Source: Marisediminicola senii
GTDB taxonomy: Bacteria; Actinomycetota; Actinomycetes; Actinomycetales; Microbacteriaceae
Length of the DNA: 64,000 nt
Reading direction: 5' to 3'
Assembly (NCBI RefSeq): GCF_011057645.1
Contig: NZ_JAALGE010000001.1
Location: forward strand, 124,001 to 188,000
A program made the position numbers and the translations under genes. How positions within the stretch are numbered: position 1 is the first letter of the stretch; each line of letters starts with the position of its first letter. This document shows, piece by piece, positions 26,595 through 35,319 of the stretch. The notes under the pieces are model-generated. The model had not been told where the DNA came from. It saw only the letters and a program-made list of their open reading frames with translations, and ran no database searches.

Positions 26595-28673
26595 TCAGCC
26601 GACCTCGATGGTGGCGCCGGTGGCTTCTGCGACCTCGCCGTCGGCATTCAGGTGGATTGACACGGCATTTCCGGTGAAGCGAAACCCGTCGACGCGCATC
26701 GGGCACAGTCCCGACGCCGCTGGTGAGACATTGAGCACGCCCATGCTGGCGTCGGGATCGAGTCCCAGGACGCTTGCGAGCACCGAGACCGCTGACGCCG
26801 CAGACCACGCCTGGGGCCGGCACGCGGCGGGATACGGAATCGGGCGCGATGCGTCGTCGGCCGGGTCGCCGGAGTGCAGCTCCGGCATGCGGTAGTCGAA
26901 CCCAGCGGCGGCGGCGAGCAGTCCGGATGCCAGAAGCCCCGACTCGTCGCGAAAGCCCGCGCGTGACAGACCGGAGATCGCGATCGCCGTATCGTGCGCC
27001 CAGACGCTGCCTCCGTGGTAGCTCAGCGGCCAGTATCCGGCGGAATCGGTGCTCATCGTGCGCAGCCCGTAGCCACTGACCATCTGCGGCGAGACGAGGT
27101 GAGCGGCGATGCGGGCCGACTGGTCGGCGTCGAGCAACCCGGTGCCGAGCAGGTGCCCGAGGTTGCTCGTGACGGTGTCGACCGGCCGCTTCTGCGCGTC
27201 GAGGGCGATCGCCGGGTACGCGCCGTCGGTCGAGGGAATCCAGAAGCTCTCGTGGAACCGCGTCCTGAGTACGGCCGCCCAGTCGCGCCATTCCGATCCG
27301 TCCTGGCCGAAGTGGTCGAGCAGGTCGGCGCCGTGCATCGCCGCCTCGTACGCGTAAGCCTGCACCTCGCAGAGTGCGATCGGGCCGTCGGCCAGGGTGC
27401 CGTCTCGCCACTGCACCGAGTCGCCCGAATCCTTCCAGCCCTGGTTCGCCAGCCCGTGGCCGGTCTCGTCGACGTATTCGAGGAGTCCGTCGCCGTCGGC
27501 GTCGCCGAAGTCACGCATCCACTCGAGGGCAGCGGTGAGATTGGGCAGCAGCGCGCGCACTTCATCGTCGGCCATCCCCCATCGCCAGGCGTCGTGTAGC
27601 AGGCAGACCCACAACGGTGTCGCGTCGACCGTGCCGTAGTACAGCGGAGGCAGGTGCAGCCCCTCGCCCGGCATCGACAGCGCCCCGCGCCGCAGCTCGT
27701 GCATGATCTTGCCCGGTTGCTCCGCGGTGTCGGGGATGGATGCTGCGCCCTGCAGCCGCGCGAGAATCCGCAGGGTGTCGGCGGCGAGCGACGTGCCCAG
27801 CGGGAGCATCATCCGGGCCGCCCAGATGGAGTCGCGTCCGAAGAGCGTGAAGAACCACGGGGCGCCGGCCGCGAGGAACACCTCGTCGGGGTGATCGACG
27901 GGGCTGAGGCGTAGGGCGGCGAGATCGTCGAGGGCGACCGACAGCCAGCGGGAGAGCCGCTCGTCGGCGGCCGTCACGACGGGCACGCTCCAGGGGAGGG
28001 GCGACGTCACTCCGCGCACCACCGCGCTCGCGTCGCTGGCGCGAATCGTCCAGTCGACGGTGGCCGACCCACGAGCGGGCACCGTGATCTCCCACGTCGC
28101 CCGCAACTCCCCGTCGTCGAGCGTGTCGAGGGTGCCGCCGTTGATGCGCAGGGTCGCCGTGACGGTCTCGGTGTGCCAGGTGGCCGTTGCATCCGCCGTG
28201 CCCTCCAGGCCGGCGGCGTCAGTCGTGAGCACGATCTCCGGCACGGGAACGCGCGGCCCGAAGCCAGCCTTGACGTGGTCCATGTCGGCGAGGTCGGGCC
28301 GCAGTGACAGCACGACGGTGGTCGCGATGGCGGTGTCGAGGTTCGATTCGAGGCGGAAAGACTCGGTGACGCCATCGATGCTCGCGGTGCGCGTGTGCTT
28401 CGAGCGCACGCGCGGATCGGGCATCCGGTCATCAAGGTGTCGCTGCAGGGACACGATGGTCACCGACTCCGCGCCGCCCGGAATGGTGGCGATGCGCTCG
28501 CCGTCACGGTTTCCGACCGTGACGGATGCCGCGTGCACGAGCCGCACGTCGGAGAAGTAGATGCCGTGGATGGCCGACGATCCGATCGACCCGTCTGCCG
28601 CGGACCACGCCTGGGTGGGGGCCTTCAGCACGATGGATTGGTCGTGGATGAGGGGTTGCAGGTGGTTCGACAT
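26595..28673 (-). CDS. Glycogen-debranching-type amylo-alpha-1,6-glucosidase
   Basis: Cytosolic glycosidase of 692 residues. The N-terminal ~200 residues match the bacterial glycogen-debranching N-terminal beta domain (DQSIVLKAPTQAWSAADGSI). The remainder is an (alpha/alpha)6 barrel with LFGRDSIWAARMMLPLGTSL near residue 275, ENQGWKDSGDS-like VSANQGWKDSGDS context near residue 415 (the visible tract is GLANQGWKDSGDSVQW), and GGSVWAHDTAIAISGLSRAG near residue 550. Members act on alpha-glucans or short glucosides, often in ABC-transporter loci. It is divergent from a LacI regulator and shares its operator region, so its substrate is probably the sugar imported by that ABC system. ATG start at 28673. 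Confidence 0.88.
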   Translation of the reverse strand: MSNHLQPLIHDQSIVLKAPTQAWSAADGSIGSSAIHGIYFSDVRLVHAASVTVGNRDGERIATIPGGAESVTIVSLQRHLDDRMPDPRVRSKHTRTASIDGVTESFRLESNLDTAIATTVVLSLRPDLADMDHVKAGFGPRVPVPEIVLTTDAAGLEGTADATATWHTETVTATLRINGGTLDTLDDGELRATWEITVPARGSATVDWTIRASDASAVVRGVTSPLPWSVPVVTAADERLSRWLSVALDDLAALRLSPVDHPDEVFLAAGAPWFFTLFGRDSIWAARMMLPLGTSLAADTLRILARLQGAASIPDTAEQPGKIMHELRRGALSMPGEGLHLPPLYYGTVDATPLWVCLLHDAWRWGMADDEVRALLPNLTAALEWMRDFGDADGDGLLEYVDETGHGLANQGWKDSGDSVQWRDGTLADGPIALCEVQAYAYEAAMHGADLLDHFGQDGSEWRDWAAVLRTRFHESFWIPSTDGAYPAIALDAQKRPVDTVTSNLGHLLGTGLLDADQSARIAAHLVSPQMVSGYGLRTMSTDSAGYWPLSYHGGSVWAHDTAIAISGLSRAGFRDESGLLASGLLAAAAGFDYRMPELHSGDPADDASRPIPYPAACRPQAWSAASAVSVLASVLGLDPDASMGVLNVSPAASGLCPMRVDGFRFTGNAVSIHLNADGEVAEATGATIEVG

Positions 28674-28807
28674 GTTGTGTCACGACTCCTCGTCGATTGG
28701 CGCGATCGTGGACTTTCGGAAGGGCGGGGCGGGTGTCGGTCGTCGTCGCCGTCGGCCCCCGGTGAGGCAGGGGGCGAGCCGCTGCCGAAAAACTTTCGGC
28801 ACCTCGA

Positions 28808-28836
28808 TTGACATTCCCCGGCTCTGAGGTAACGTA
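28808..28836. promoter_or_regulatory. Overlapping divergent promoters of the carbohydrate locus
   Basis: On the + strand TTGACA (28808-28813) is followed 16 bp later by TAACGT (28830-28835), pointing to lacI. On the - strand TTGATC (28859-28854, inside the operator) is followed 17 bp later by TACGTT (28836-28831), pointing to the glucosidase gene. Both -10 boxes are weak matches to TATAAT, so this is a prediction. Confidence 0.5.
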
Positions 28837-28846
28837 ACACTAGAAA

Positions 28847-28860
28847 TTTGATCGATCAAA
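28847..28860. promoter_or_regulatory. LacI-family operator O1 (perfect palindrome)
   Basis: TTTGATCGATCAAA is a perfect 14-bp palindrome with the central CG typical of LacI-family sites. It lies just downstream of the predicted + strand -10 box and over the - strand -35 box, so one bound repressor could block both promoters. Confidence 0.8.
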
Positions 28861-28911
28861 CTTTTCTCACCGCATCGCCTGGGGCCTTCGGGGGAGCGCA
28901 GCATCGCGCGG

Positions 28912-28925
28912 TTTGAACGATCGAA
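28912..28925. promoter_or_regulatory. Second operator-like site O2
   Basis: TTTGAACGATCGAA matches O1 at 12 of 14 positions. Its centre is 65 bp from that of O1, about six helical turns, which would suit looping by a LacI-family tetramer or two dimers. It lies 32 bp before the lacI start. Confidence 0.6.
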
Positions 28926-28956
28926 TAGCCGCAGTGTCGAGGCCGAAGGGGGCCCA

Positions 28957-30126
28957 ATGGGAGTGCAACCCACCGTCGAGGACGTCGCGAAGTTGGCGCA
29001 GGTCTCCCGGCAGACGGTCTCGAACGTGCTCAACAGCCCGGACATCGTGAAGCAGGCCACCCGCACCAGGGTCCAGTCCGCCATCGCCGAGTTGGGCTAC
29101 CGGCCCAACCTGTCGGCCAGGCGCCTGCGCCAGCAGAAGTCGGCAACGCTCGGCGTGCGCCTCGACCCGATGCGCAACGGCATCTCCGGCGCGGTACTCG
29201 ACCACTTCGTGCACGCCCTCACAGAGCACGCCGATGCCCGTGCGATGCGGGTCCTGCTGTTCACCGCCGACGGCCCGGAGCAGGAGATCGAGCAGATCCG
29301 CCGCCTGCACGAGGGCGCAGACGTCGACGCGTTCGTGCTCACCGCGACATTCCATGGCGACCCTCGCACGTCATGGCTGATCGAGAACCGCGTTCCGTTC
29401 GTGACCTTCGGGCGCCCGTGGGGCATCGACGACATGAACGACCCGCAGCACCTCTGGGTCGACGTCGACGGCCGCGCCGGCGTGCGCCACGCCACCGAAC
29501 ACCTCCTCGACGCTGGCGCACGGCAGGTGCACTGGGTCGGCTGGCCCGCCCCGTCCGGCACCGGCGACGACCGGCGCGGCGGTTGGGAAGACGCCATGCG
29601 CGACCGCCTCGACCTGACGGATGCCGCGGTCGGCGCCCTCTCCAGCGCGAGCTACGACGGGGTCGCCGAGGCCACGGCCACCGTCACCCGCGTGCTCGAG
29701 CGCGCAGCGGCGGGGGAGACAGCGCCGGTCGACGCCATCGTCTGCGCCAGCGACACGCTGGCACTGGGGGCGCTCGTCGCCGCGTCATCCGCCGGCCTTC
29801 CCCGAATGCCGATCATCGGCTTCGATGACACGCCGGTCGCCCAGGCCATCGGGCTTTCGAGTGTCGAGCAGCAGCTCGACCAGGTCGCGGCGTCCGTGCT
29901 CGAGCTGCTGCTCGGGCCGACCGGCAACGACATCGTTCCGCGCGAGATCACCGCCAACGCCGCGCACCGCCTCGTGACGCCCCGCCTGGTCGCGCGGACT
30001 CCGGGCACCCTGCCGCTGAACGGCAGCACCGACACCACCTCCACCGACACCACCTCCACAGACGGCACCACCACAGAGAGGGCGGCCGTCGCCGCCCGCA
30101 ATCACCCCCGGAAGGACATGAAATGA
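28957..30126 (+). CDS. LacI family transcriptional regulator
   Basis: Sugar-responsive repressor of 389 residues. The N-terminal helix-turn-helix and hinge are PTVEDVAKLAQVSRQTVSNV, then ELGYRPNLSARRLRQQKS. A periplasmic-binding-like effector domain fills ~65-345, ending with the usual PIIGFDDTPVAQAIGLSSV stretch. The last ~40 residues are unusual: a Thr/Ser/Asp-rich tail built from a 15-bp repeat (30028-30072), then a basic end. The stop overlaps the next start as ATGA, so the regulator is co-translated with the binding protein it likely controls. The two operators upstream point to autoregulation. Confidence 0.93.
   Translation: MGVQPTVEDVAKLAQVSRQTVSNVLNSPDIVKQATRTRVQSAIAELGYRPNLSARRLRQQKSATLGVRLDPMRNGISGAVLDHFVHALTEHADARAMRVLLFTADGPEQEIEQIRRLHEGADVDAFVLTATFHGDPRTSWLIENRVPFVTFGRPWGIDDMNDPQHLWVDVDGRAGVRHATEHLLDAGARQVHWVGWPAPSGTGDDRRGGWEDAMRDRLDLTDAAVGALSSASYDGVAEATATVTRVLERAAAGETAPVDAIVCASDTLALGALVAASSAGLPRMPIIGFDDTPVAQAIGLSSVEQQLDQVAASVLELLLGPTGNDIVPREITANAAHRLVTPRLVARTPGTLPLNGSTDTTSTDTTSTDGTTTERAAVAARNHPRKDMK
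30028..30072 (+). repeat. 15-bp in-frame repeat in the lacI tail
   Basis: ACCGACACCACCTCC occurs twice in tandem (30028-30042 and 30043-30057) with a diverged third unit. It encodes Thr-Asp-Thr-Thr-Ser repeats after the end of the normal effector domain. Confidence 0.85.
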
Positions 30127-31355
30127 ATACCAAGCCATGGGTCGCAGCGACCCTCGCTGTCGGCCTCACCGCCACCCTCGCAGGATGCGCGTCGGGAGGC
30201 GACGGCGGCGGCAGCGCTGACGGGCAGGAACTCAGCGTGCTCATCGGCTCGAGCGGAGAAGCCGAGACGGCCGCAGTCGAGGCGGCCACCTCCGCCTGGG
30301 CAGAGGAGAACGATGCGACCGTCGAGGTCATCGTCGCGAACGACCTCAACCAGCAGCTCAGCCAGGGCTTCGCCGGAGACAGCGCGCCCGACCTCTTCTA
30401 CATGGGGTGGGACCAGTTCGCCACCTACGGGGCCAACCGCTACCTCGAGCCATACGCCGCAGACCTCGCCAATGCCGACGACTTCTACCCCAACCTGGTC
30501 GACACCTTCACCTACGACGACGCCTTCACCTGCGCGCCGAAGGACTTCTCGACCCTCGGACTCATCATCAACACCGACGCGTGGGCGGCCGCGGGACTGA
30601 CCGACGCCGACGTACCCACCGACTGGGACAGCCTCGAAGCCGCGGCCACCGCCCTCACCACCGACACCCAGGTCGGTCTCTCGTTCGGCCTCGAGTACGC
30701 CCGCGCCGGCGCGTTCATGAACCAGGCGGGCGGTGAGCTGATCAGTGACGACGGCGAAACCGTCACCGCAGACACCCCGGAGAATGTCGCGGGACTCGAG
30801 TACATCCAGAAGCTCGCCGACGCCGGCGTCTACATGACGCCGTCCGCCCTCGATGCTGGCTGGTCAGGTGAGGCCCTGGGCCTCGGCAAGGCGGCCATGG
30901 TGATCGAGGGGCCCTGGATCAAGGGAATCGACGCGGACTTCCCCGACACGAACTATGCGGCGTACGAACTGCCGGCCGGCCCCGGCGGTCAGTCGACCTT
31001 CACCTTCAGCAACTGCTGGGGAATCCCGCAGGGATCCGAGACGGCGGATGCCGCGGCATCCCTCGTCGAATTCCTGACGAGTGACGAGCAGCAGATGGCT
31101 GCCGCCGATGCGTTCGGCGTCATCCCGTCGACGGAGTCGGCCGCAGCCCTCTACGCCGCGGCATACCCGGAGAATGCATCGTTCGTCGAGAGCGCCGACT
31201 ACGCGGTGAGCCCGGTGAACTTCGCCGGATCCGCATCTGCCATCACGGACTTCAACTCGCAGCTGGAGTCGCTCATCGGTGGCGACGCCCAGTCGATCCT
31301 CGAGTCCGTGCAGACCAGCCTGCAGGCCGCGCTCGACGAGTCGAACGCCCAGTAG
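30123..31355 (+). CDS. Sugar ABC transporter substrate-binding lipoprotein
   Basis: Extracytoplasmic binding protein of 410 residues that delivers a carbohydrate to the two downstream permeases. The signal peptide ends in the lipobox LAGC (Cys22), so it is lipid-anchored. The mature protein is a family 1 (MalE/UgpB-like) binding protein: LYFMGWDQF-like DLFYMGWDQFATYG near residue 83, and AAMVIEGPWIKGIDADFPDT near residue 257. Its ATG overlaps the lacI stop, with GGAAGGA upstream. The ligand is not decided by sequence; the neighbouring alpha-glucosidase suggests an alpha-glucoside or malto-oligosaccharide. Confidence 0.94.
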   Translation: MNTKPWVAATLAVGLTATLAGCASGGDGGGSADGQELSVLIGSSGEAETAAVEAATSAWAEENDATVEVIVANDLNQQLSQGFAGDSAPDLFYMGWDQFATYGANRYLEPYAADLANADDFYPNLVDTFTYDDAFTCAPKDFSTLGLIINTDAWAAAGLTDADVPTDWDSLEAAATALTTDTQVGLSFGLEYARAGAFMNQAGGELISDDGETVTADTPENVAGLEYIQKLADAGVYMTPSALDAGWSGEALGLGKAAMVIEGPWIKGIDADFPDTNYAAYELPAGPGGQSTFTFSNCWGIPQGSETADAAASLVEFLTSDEQQMAAADAFGVIPSTESAAALYAAAYPENASFVESADYAVSPVNFAGSASAITDFNSQLESLIGGDAQSILESVQTSLQAALDESNAQ

Positions 31356-31369
31356 CGTTCCCCATCCCC

Positions 31370-31400
31370 GGTCGGGCAGCGGAACACCCGCTGCCCGGCC
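31370..31400 (+). terminator. Intercistronic hairpin after the binding-protein gene
   Basis: Stem CGGGCAGCGG (31373-31382) pairs with CCGCTGCCCG (31388-31397) across a five-base loop, with three further pairs outside. It lies between the binding protein and permease genes with no T-tract. It probably trims or stabilises the message, so that more binding protein than permease is made, rather than ending the operon. Confidence 0.65.
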
Positions 31401-31420
31401 CCCATTAGAAGGGAGGCGAC

Positions 31421-32566
31421 ATGAGCAAGGGAATGCGGGCCGGTGAGGCGCGCTACGGCTGGCTGTTCGTCAGTCCGGCCATCATCATCATCGGTGTCTT
31501 TCTCGTGGCGCCGATCTTCCTGGCGCTGTACGTGAGCGTCAGCGACTGGAACGGACTCGGGTCGCCGGTGGGCAACTCATCGTTCGTGGGCGGCGAGAAC
31601 TACCAGAAGGTCCTCATCGACGAGGGCCTGAGCCGGAGTGACTTCGGCACGGCTATTCGCAACAACATCTACTTCGTGATCTTCGTGGTGCCGACGCAGA
31701 CGGCGCTTGCACTGTTCCTCGCCGTGCAGGTCAACCGCAAGGTACTGCGCGGACGCGGTTTCTTTCGCACCGCGTTCTATTTTCCGTCGGTAACGAGTTC
31801 GATCGCGATCACCACGATCTTCCTGTTCCTGTTCACCGCCTCTGGCGTGGTCAACTCGATCCTGCGTTTCTTCGGCATCAATGGACCCAACTGGTTCAAG
31901 GACCCGAGCGGGGTCATCCACAACCTGCTCGGGGCCGTGGGCGTCACATCAGCGCCCGCGTTCCTCGACGTCGAGGGGCCGCTCGGCATCAGCTGGTGGC
32001 AGTGGGTGTCCGGGCCATCAACCGCGATGTGCGCGATCATCGTGCTCGTCGTGTTCACGACCTCCGGGACCTTCATGCTGCTGTTCCTCGCGGCGCTTCA
32101 GAATATCGGTGCGGAGATCGACGAGGCCGCGCTGATGGACGGCTCCGGTCCGTTCCGCAAGTTCTTCTCGGTGACGCTCCCCATGCTCAAGCCCACCCTG
32201 TTCACCGTGCTGACCCTCGGCTTGATCGGCACGTGGCAGCTGTTCGACCAGGTGTACCTCACGGGCGGCGGCGGAGCGCCGGGCAAGACCCTCCTGACCC
32301 CTGCCTACCTTGCCTTCCAGTCGTCGTTCACCGACCTGAACTGGGGGCAGGGTGCGGCGATCTCGTTCATCCTGTTCGCGATCATCGTGTCGCTGACCCT
32401 GCTGCAGCGGGTCATCCTGCGTGACCGCGACACCGGCAAGCGCGCCGAGCGCAATGCGCGCAAGGCCGAGGCCGACCTGCGCACCTCCGCCGAGCGCGAT
32501 CGGGCGAGATCCGATTCGCTGGGCACCGACACCAGCATCGACCAGCAGAAGGCAGGCACCCGGTGA
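31421..32566 (+). CDS. Carbohydrate ABC transporter permease (MalF type)
   Basis: First membrane subunit of the sugar importer, 381 residues. About six core membrane helices are visible, with an N-terminal helix GWLFVSPAIIIIGVFLVAPI. The cytoplasmic EAA loop that docks the ATPase is EIDEAALMDGSGPFRKFFSV near residue 230. The C-terminal ~60 residues are a charged, probably cytosolic tail that is longer than usual. GGGAGG precedes the ATG. Its stop overlaps the next start (GTGA). Confidence 0.94.
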   Translation: MSKGMRAGEARYGWLFVSPAIIIIGVFLVAPIFLALYVSVSDWNGLGSPVGNSSFVGGENYQKVLIDEGLSRSDFGTAIRNNIYFVIFVVPTQTALALFLAVQVNRKVLRGRGFFRTAFYFPSVTSSIAITTIFLFLFTASGVVNSILRFFGINGPNWFKDPSGVIHNLLGAVGVTSAPAFLDVEGPLGISWWQWVSGPSTAMCAIIVLVVFTTSGTFMLLFLAALQNIGAEIDEAALMDGSGPFRKFFSVTLPMLKPTLFTVLTLGLIGTWQLFDQVYLTGGGGAPGKTLLTPAYLAFQSSFTDLNWGQGAAISFILFAIIVSLTLLQRVILRDRDTGKRAERNARKAEADLRTSAERDRARSDSLGTDTSIDQQKAGTR

Positions 32567-33471
32567 GCACCCTCACGCCAGAGACCGCGATCCAGGCGGA
32601 GTCGACAGGGGGAGAGCCGACCAGACGCCGCGTCGGCCGGTCCCCACGCCTCCGCGCGTCGATCGCCGCCAGCTACCTGCTGCTGATCATCATGGCGCTG
32701 GTCTACATCTACCCGTTCCTCATCTCGGTCGCCGGTAGCTTCAAGACGGACGCGGATGCAACGGCGAACCCGTTATCGCTCATACCGGAGACCTGGACCT
32801 ACGCGGCCTACGACCGGCTGTTCACCGACGTGCCCCTGCCGCGTTGGGCGATGAATTCGACGATCATCACGCTGATCGTGACCTGTGGTCGGGTGTTCTT
32901 CTGCTCGCTCGCCGGATACGCGCTGTCGCGACTGCACTTTCGCGGACGCAACGTGATCTTCGCGATCGTGATCGCCGTGATGGCGGTACCCGGGGTGGTC
33001 CTGCTCATCCCACGCTTCCTCATCCTCAAGGAACTCGGCCTGTACGACAGCTATGCCGGCATGATCATCCCGCTCATCGTCGATGCCGCCGGCATCTTCA
33101 TCATGAAGCAGTTCTTCGAGTCGATCCCGCTCAGCGTCGAGGAAGCGGCACGCATCGACGGGGCGGGGGTATTCCGCACCTTCTGGACCATCGTGCTGCC
33201 GATGGCGCGGCCCGCGGTCGTGACCCTGGTGATCCTGAGCTTTCAGGGATCGTGGAACGAGTTCTCGCACTTCATCGTGTCGCGCTCGGACCCGGACCTG
33301 AATACGCTGACCACCGGCGTCGCGTCGCTCGTCTCCGGGCAGCTGGGCTCCGGCAACCAGTTCCCGCTCGTGCTCGCCTCGGCGATGCTGATGACCATCC
33401 CGGTCGCCGTGGTGTTCTTCATCTTCCAGAAGCGGCTGATGAACACTACCGAGGGTGCCGAGAAGGGCTGA
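32563..33471 (+). CDS. Carbohydrate ABC transporter permease (MalG type)
   Basis: Second membrane subunit of the sugar importer, 302 residues with six helices. The EAA loop is SVEEAARIDGAGVFRTFWTI near residue 194, followed by VLPMARPA. GTG start inside the upstream stop, so the two permeases are co-translated. No ATPase gene follows; the operon ends here, so the transporter must borrow an MsmK-like ATPase encoded elsewhere. Confidence 0.94.
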   Translation: MSTLTPETAIQAESTGGEPTRRRVGRSPRLRASIAASYLLLIIMALVYIYPFLISVAGSFKTDADATANPLSLIPETWTYAAYDRLFTDVPLPRWAMNSTIITLIVTCGRVFFCSLAGYALSRLHFRGRNVIFAIVIAVMAVPGVVLLIPRFLILKELGLYDSYAGMIIPLIVDAAGIFIMKQFFESIPLSVEEAARIDGAGVFRTFWTIVLPMARPAVVTLVILSFQGSWNEFSHFIVSRSDPDLNTLTTGVASLVSGQLGSGNQFPLVLASAMLMTIPVAVVFFIFQKRLMNTTEGAEKG

Positions 33472-33521
33472 CGCCGGGTACGTCCGATGGCGCGAACACA
33501 ACGAACCGTCCGCCCAGTGCG

Positions 33522-34499
33522 CTACAGGTCGGACGGGTCGGTGTTCGAGCCGCACAGCACGAGGGCGACGCGCTCGCCGGGCTGCGGAACGTACACGCCT
33601 GACAGCAGGGCGGCGATCGGGGTCGAAGCACCGTGCTCGAGCGCGATGCGCCAGTTCTCCCACGCCCAGCGGCGGGCGGCCACGATCTCGTCGTCGGAGA
33701 CGAGCATGCCGAGCACGCCGGCGCGGGTGGCGACGGCGAACCCCGCCTCGCCGATGCGACGGGCGCCGAGGCTGTCGGCCGCGACACCCGACACCGCGAC
33801 ATCGGTGGGTGCCCCGCTCGCCAGCGCGGTGTGCAACGTCGGCGCGTTCTCGGGTTCGACGCCGACGACCCGCGCCCTACCCTCTACCGCCGCGGCGACG
33901 CCCGCCATCAGCCCGCCACCGCCGACCGCGACGAGAACGGTGTCGACGGCGCCGTCCGTCTGCTCCAACAACTCGAGCCCGAGCGTTCCCGCCCCGGCCA
34001 CGATCTCGGGCTGGTCGTAGGCGTGGCAATACAGCGCGCCCGTCTCGGCCACGAATTCCATCGCCGCGAGGTACGCCTCCGCGTACTCCGACCCGCCGAG
34101 CACGACCGTCGCGCCGTACGAACGCAGTCGTTCGACCTTCACGCGCGGCGCGGCCTCCGGAACGAACACCGTCGCCGGCACTCCGAGCTCGCGCGCGGCG
34201 TAGCTGTTGGCGAGCCCCGCATTGCCGCCGGATGCCACGGCGATCCCCACCGCCGGATCGAGCAGCCCCGACTCCTGGGACGCCAGGATGCGGTTGAATG
34301 CCCCGCGCGCCTTGAACGTTCCGGTGTGCTGCACGAACTCCAGTTTCGCCCACACGTCGTCGTGCCCGGCGACGTCGAGCCGGGCAACCGGGGTGCGGCG
34401 AACGTGCTGTCGAATGCGTGCATGGGCCGACGAGACATCGGCGGTGGTCACGGTCACGGTTGCGTGCAGTCGGTCCGGTGCAGAGTAGTCACCGGCCAC
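33522..34499 (-). CDS. Serine/threonine dehydratase-like PLP enzyme
   Basis: Fold-type II PLP enzyme of 325 residues, likely deaminating serine or threonine to the 2-oxo acid. The Schiff-base Lys lies in TGTFKARGAFN near residue 62. The phosphate-binding glycine loop is SGGNAGLANSYAA near residue 90. A second Gly-rich tract, VLVAVGGGGLMAGVAAAVEG, lies near residue 195. There is no C-terminal ACT domain, so it is the short, non-allosteric type. A racemase or a related beta-replacing enzyme cannot be excluded. GTG start at 34499. Confidence 0.85.
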   Translation of the reverse strand: MAGDYSAPDRLHATVTVTTADVSSAHARIRQHVRRTPVARLDVAGHDDVWAKLEFVQHTGTFKARGAFNRILASQESGLLDPAVGIAVASGGNAGLANSYAARELGVPATVFVPEAAPRVKVERLRSYGATVVLGGSEYAEAYLAAMEFVAETGALYCHAYDQPEIVAGAGTLGLELLEQTDGAVDTVLVAVGGGGLMAGVAAAVEGRARVVGVEPENAPTLHTALASGAPTDVAVSGVAADSLGARRIGEAGFAVATRAGVLGMLVSDDEIVAARRWAWENWRIALEHGASTPIAALLSGVYVPQPGERVALVLCGSNTDPSDL

Positions 34500-34551
34500 A
34501 GGATAGCCGCCATCGCGGTCGGTTTCAGGGGCATGGATGCTGCCCGCCGCG

Positions 34552-35319
34552 TCACCCCAGGCGCAGGCGCGCCTCGGACGCCGTGGCCGCAGCCGCCGTT
34601 CCCAGCAGGTCGGCGTCAGACCCCACCGCGATCACCGTGAACCCGATGGCGGCGAGTGCGACCGCGCGCTCCACCGACCCCGCGTACACGCCAGCGGCTA
34701 TACCCGCCGCCTCGCAGGCGGCGACGATGCTCGGCAGGGGAGCGCTCGGCGACCTATCCCCGACCAACTCGTCCACGCCTATCCCCAGCGCGATGGAGAG
34801 GTCGAACGGGCCGACGAAGATGCCGTCGATCCCCTCGGTGGTCGCGATGGCGTCCACCTGCGCCACGGCGTCGGGTGTCTCGACCATTACGAGGCAGGTC
34901 ACGGCGTCATTCGTCGCCGCGGTGTCGGTGGCACCCGCGGAGTACAGGGCGCGGGCCGGGCCCCAGCTTCGCTGGCCCTGCGGTGCATAGCGGCTCGCGC
35001 GGGCCGCCGCCGCGGCATCCATCGCCGACTGCACCATCGGAACGATCACCCCGGCCGCTCCGCTGTCGAGCGCCCGCCCGATGAGTTCTGGGCGGTTGGC
35101 CGCCACCCGCACCAGGGTGTTCGCCCCGGCCGCGGCGGCGACCCCGATCAGGTCGACCGAGCGATCGGGCGTTGCCGACCCGTGCTGCTCGTCGATGCAG
35201 ATCCAGTCATAGCCGGCGGTGGCCAGGATGGCGGCGGAGAACGGATCGGTCATTGTCGACCACGCTCCGGTCAGCACGCGGGTTCCGTCGAGGATCTCGG
35301 ATCGCAGGGTTGTCATCAT
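34552..35319 (-). CDS. HpcH/HpaI aldolase/citrate lyase family protein
   Basis: Metal-dependent class II aldolase of 255 residues that cleaves or forms 2-oxo acid adducts such as 4-hydroxy-2-oxo acids. The visible motifs are AGYDWICIDEQHGSATPDRS near residue 35, VRVAANRPELIGRALDSGAA, and the metal-ligand Glu in MVETPDAV, followed by GIFVGPFDLS. The ATG at 35319 is chosen because it overlaps the stop of the upstream permease as ATGA; a second ATG follows directly. The natural substrate is unknown. Confidence 0.9.
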   Translation of the reverse strand: MMTTLRSEILDGTRVLTGAWSTMTDPFSAAILATAGYDWICIDEQHGSATPDRSVDLIGVAAAAGANTLVRVAANRPELIGRALDSGAAGVIVPMVQSAMDAAAAARASRYAPQGQRSWGPARALYSAGATDTAATNDAVTCLVMVETPDAVAQVDAIATTEGIDGIFVGPFDLSIALGIGVDELVGDRSPSAPLPSIVAACEAAGIAAGVYAGSVERAVALAAIGFTVIAVGSDADLLGTAAAATASEARLRLG

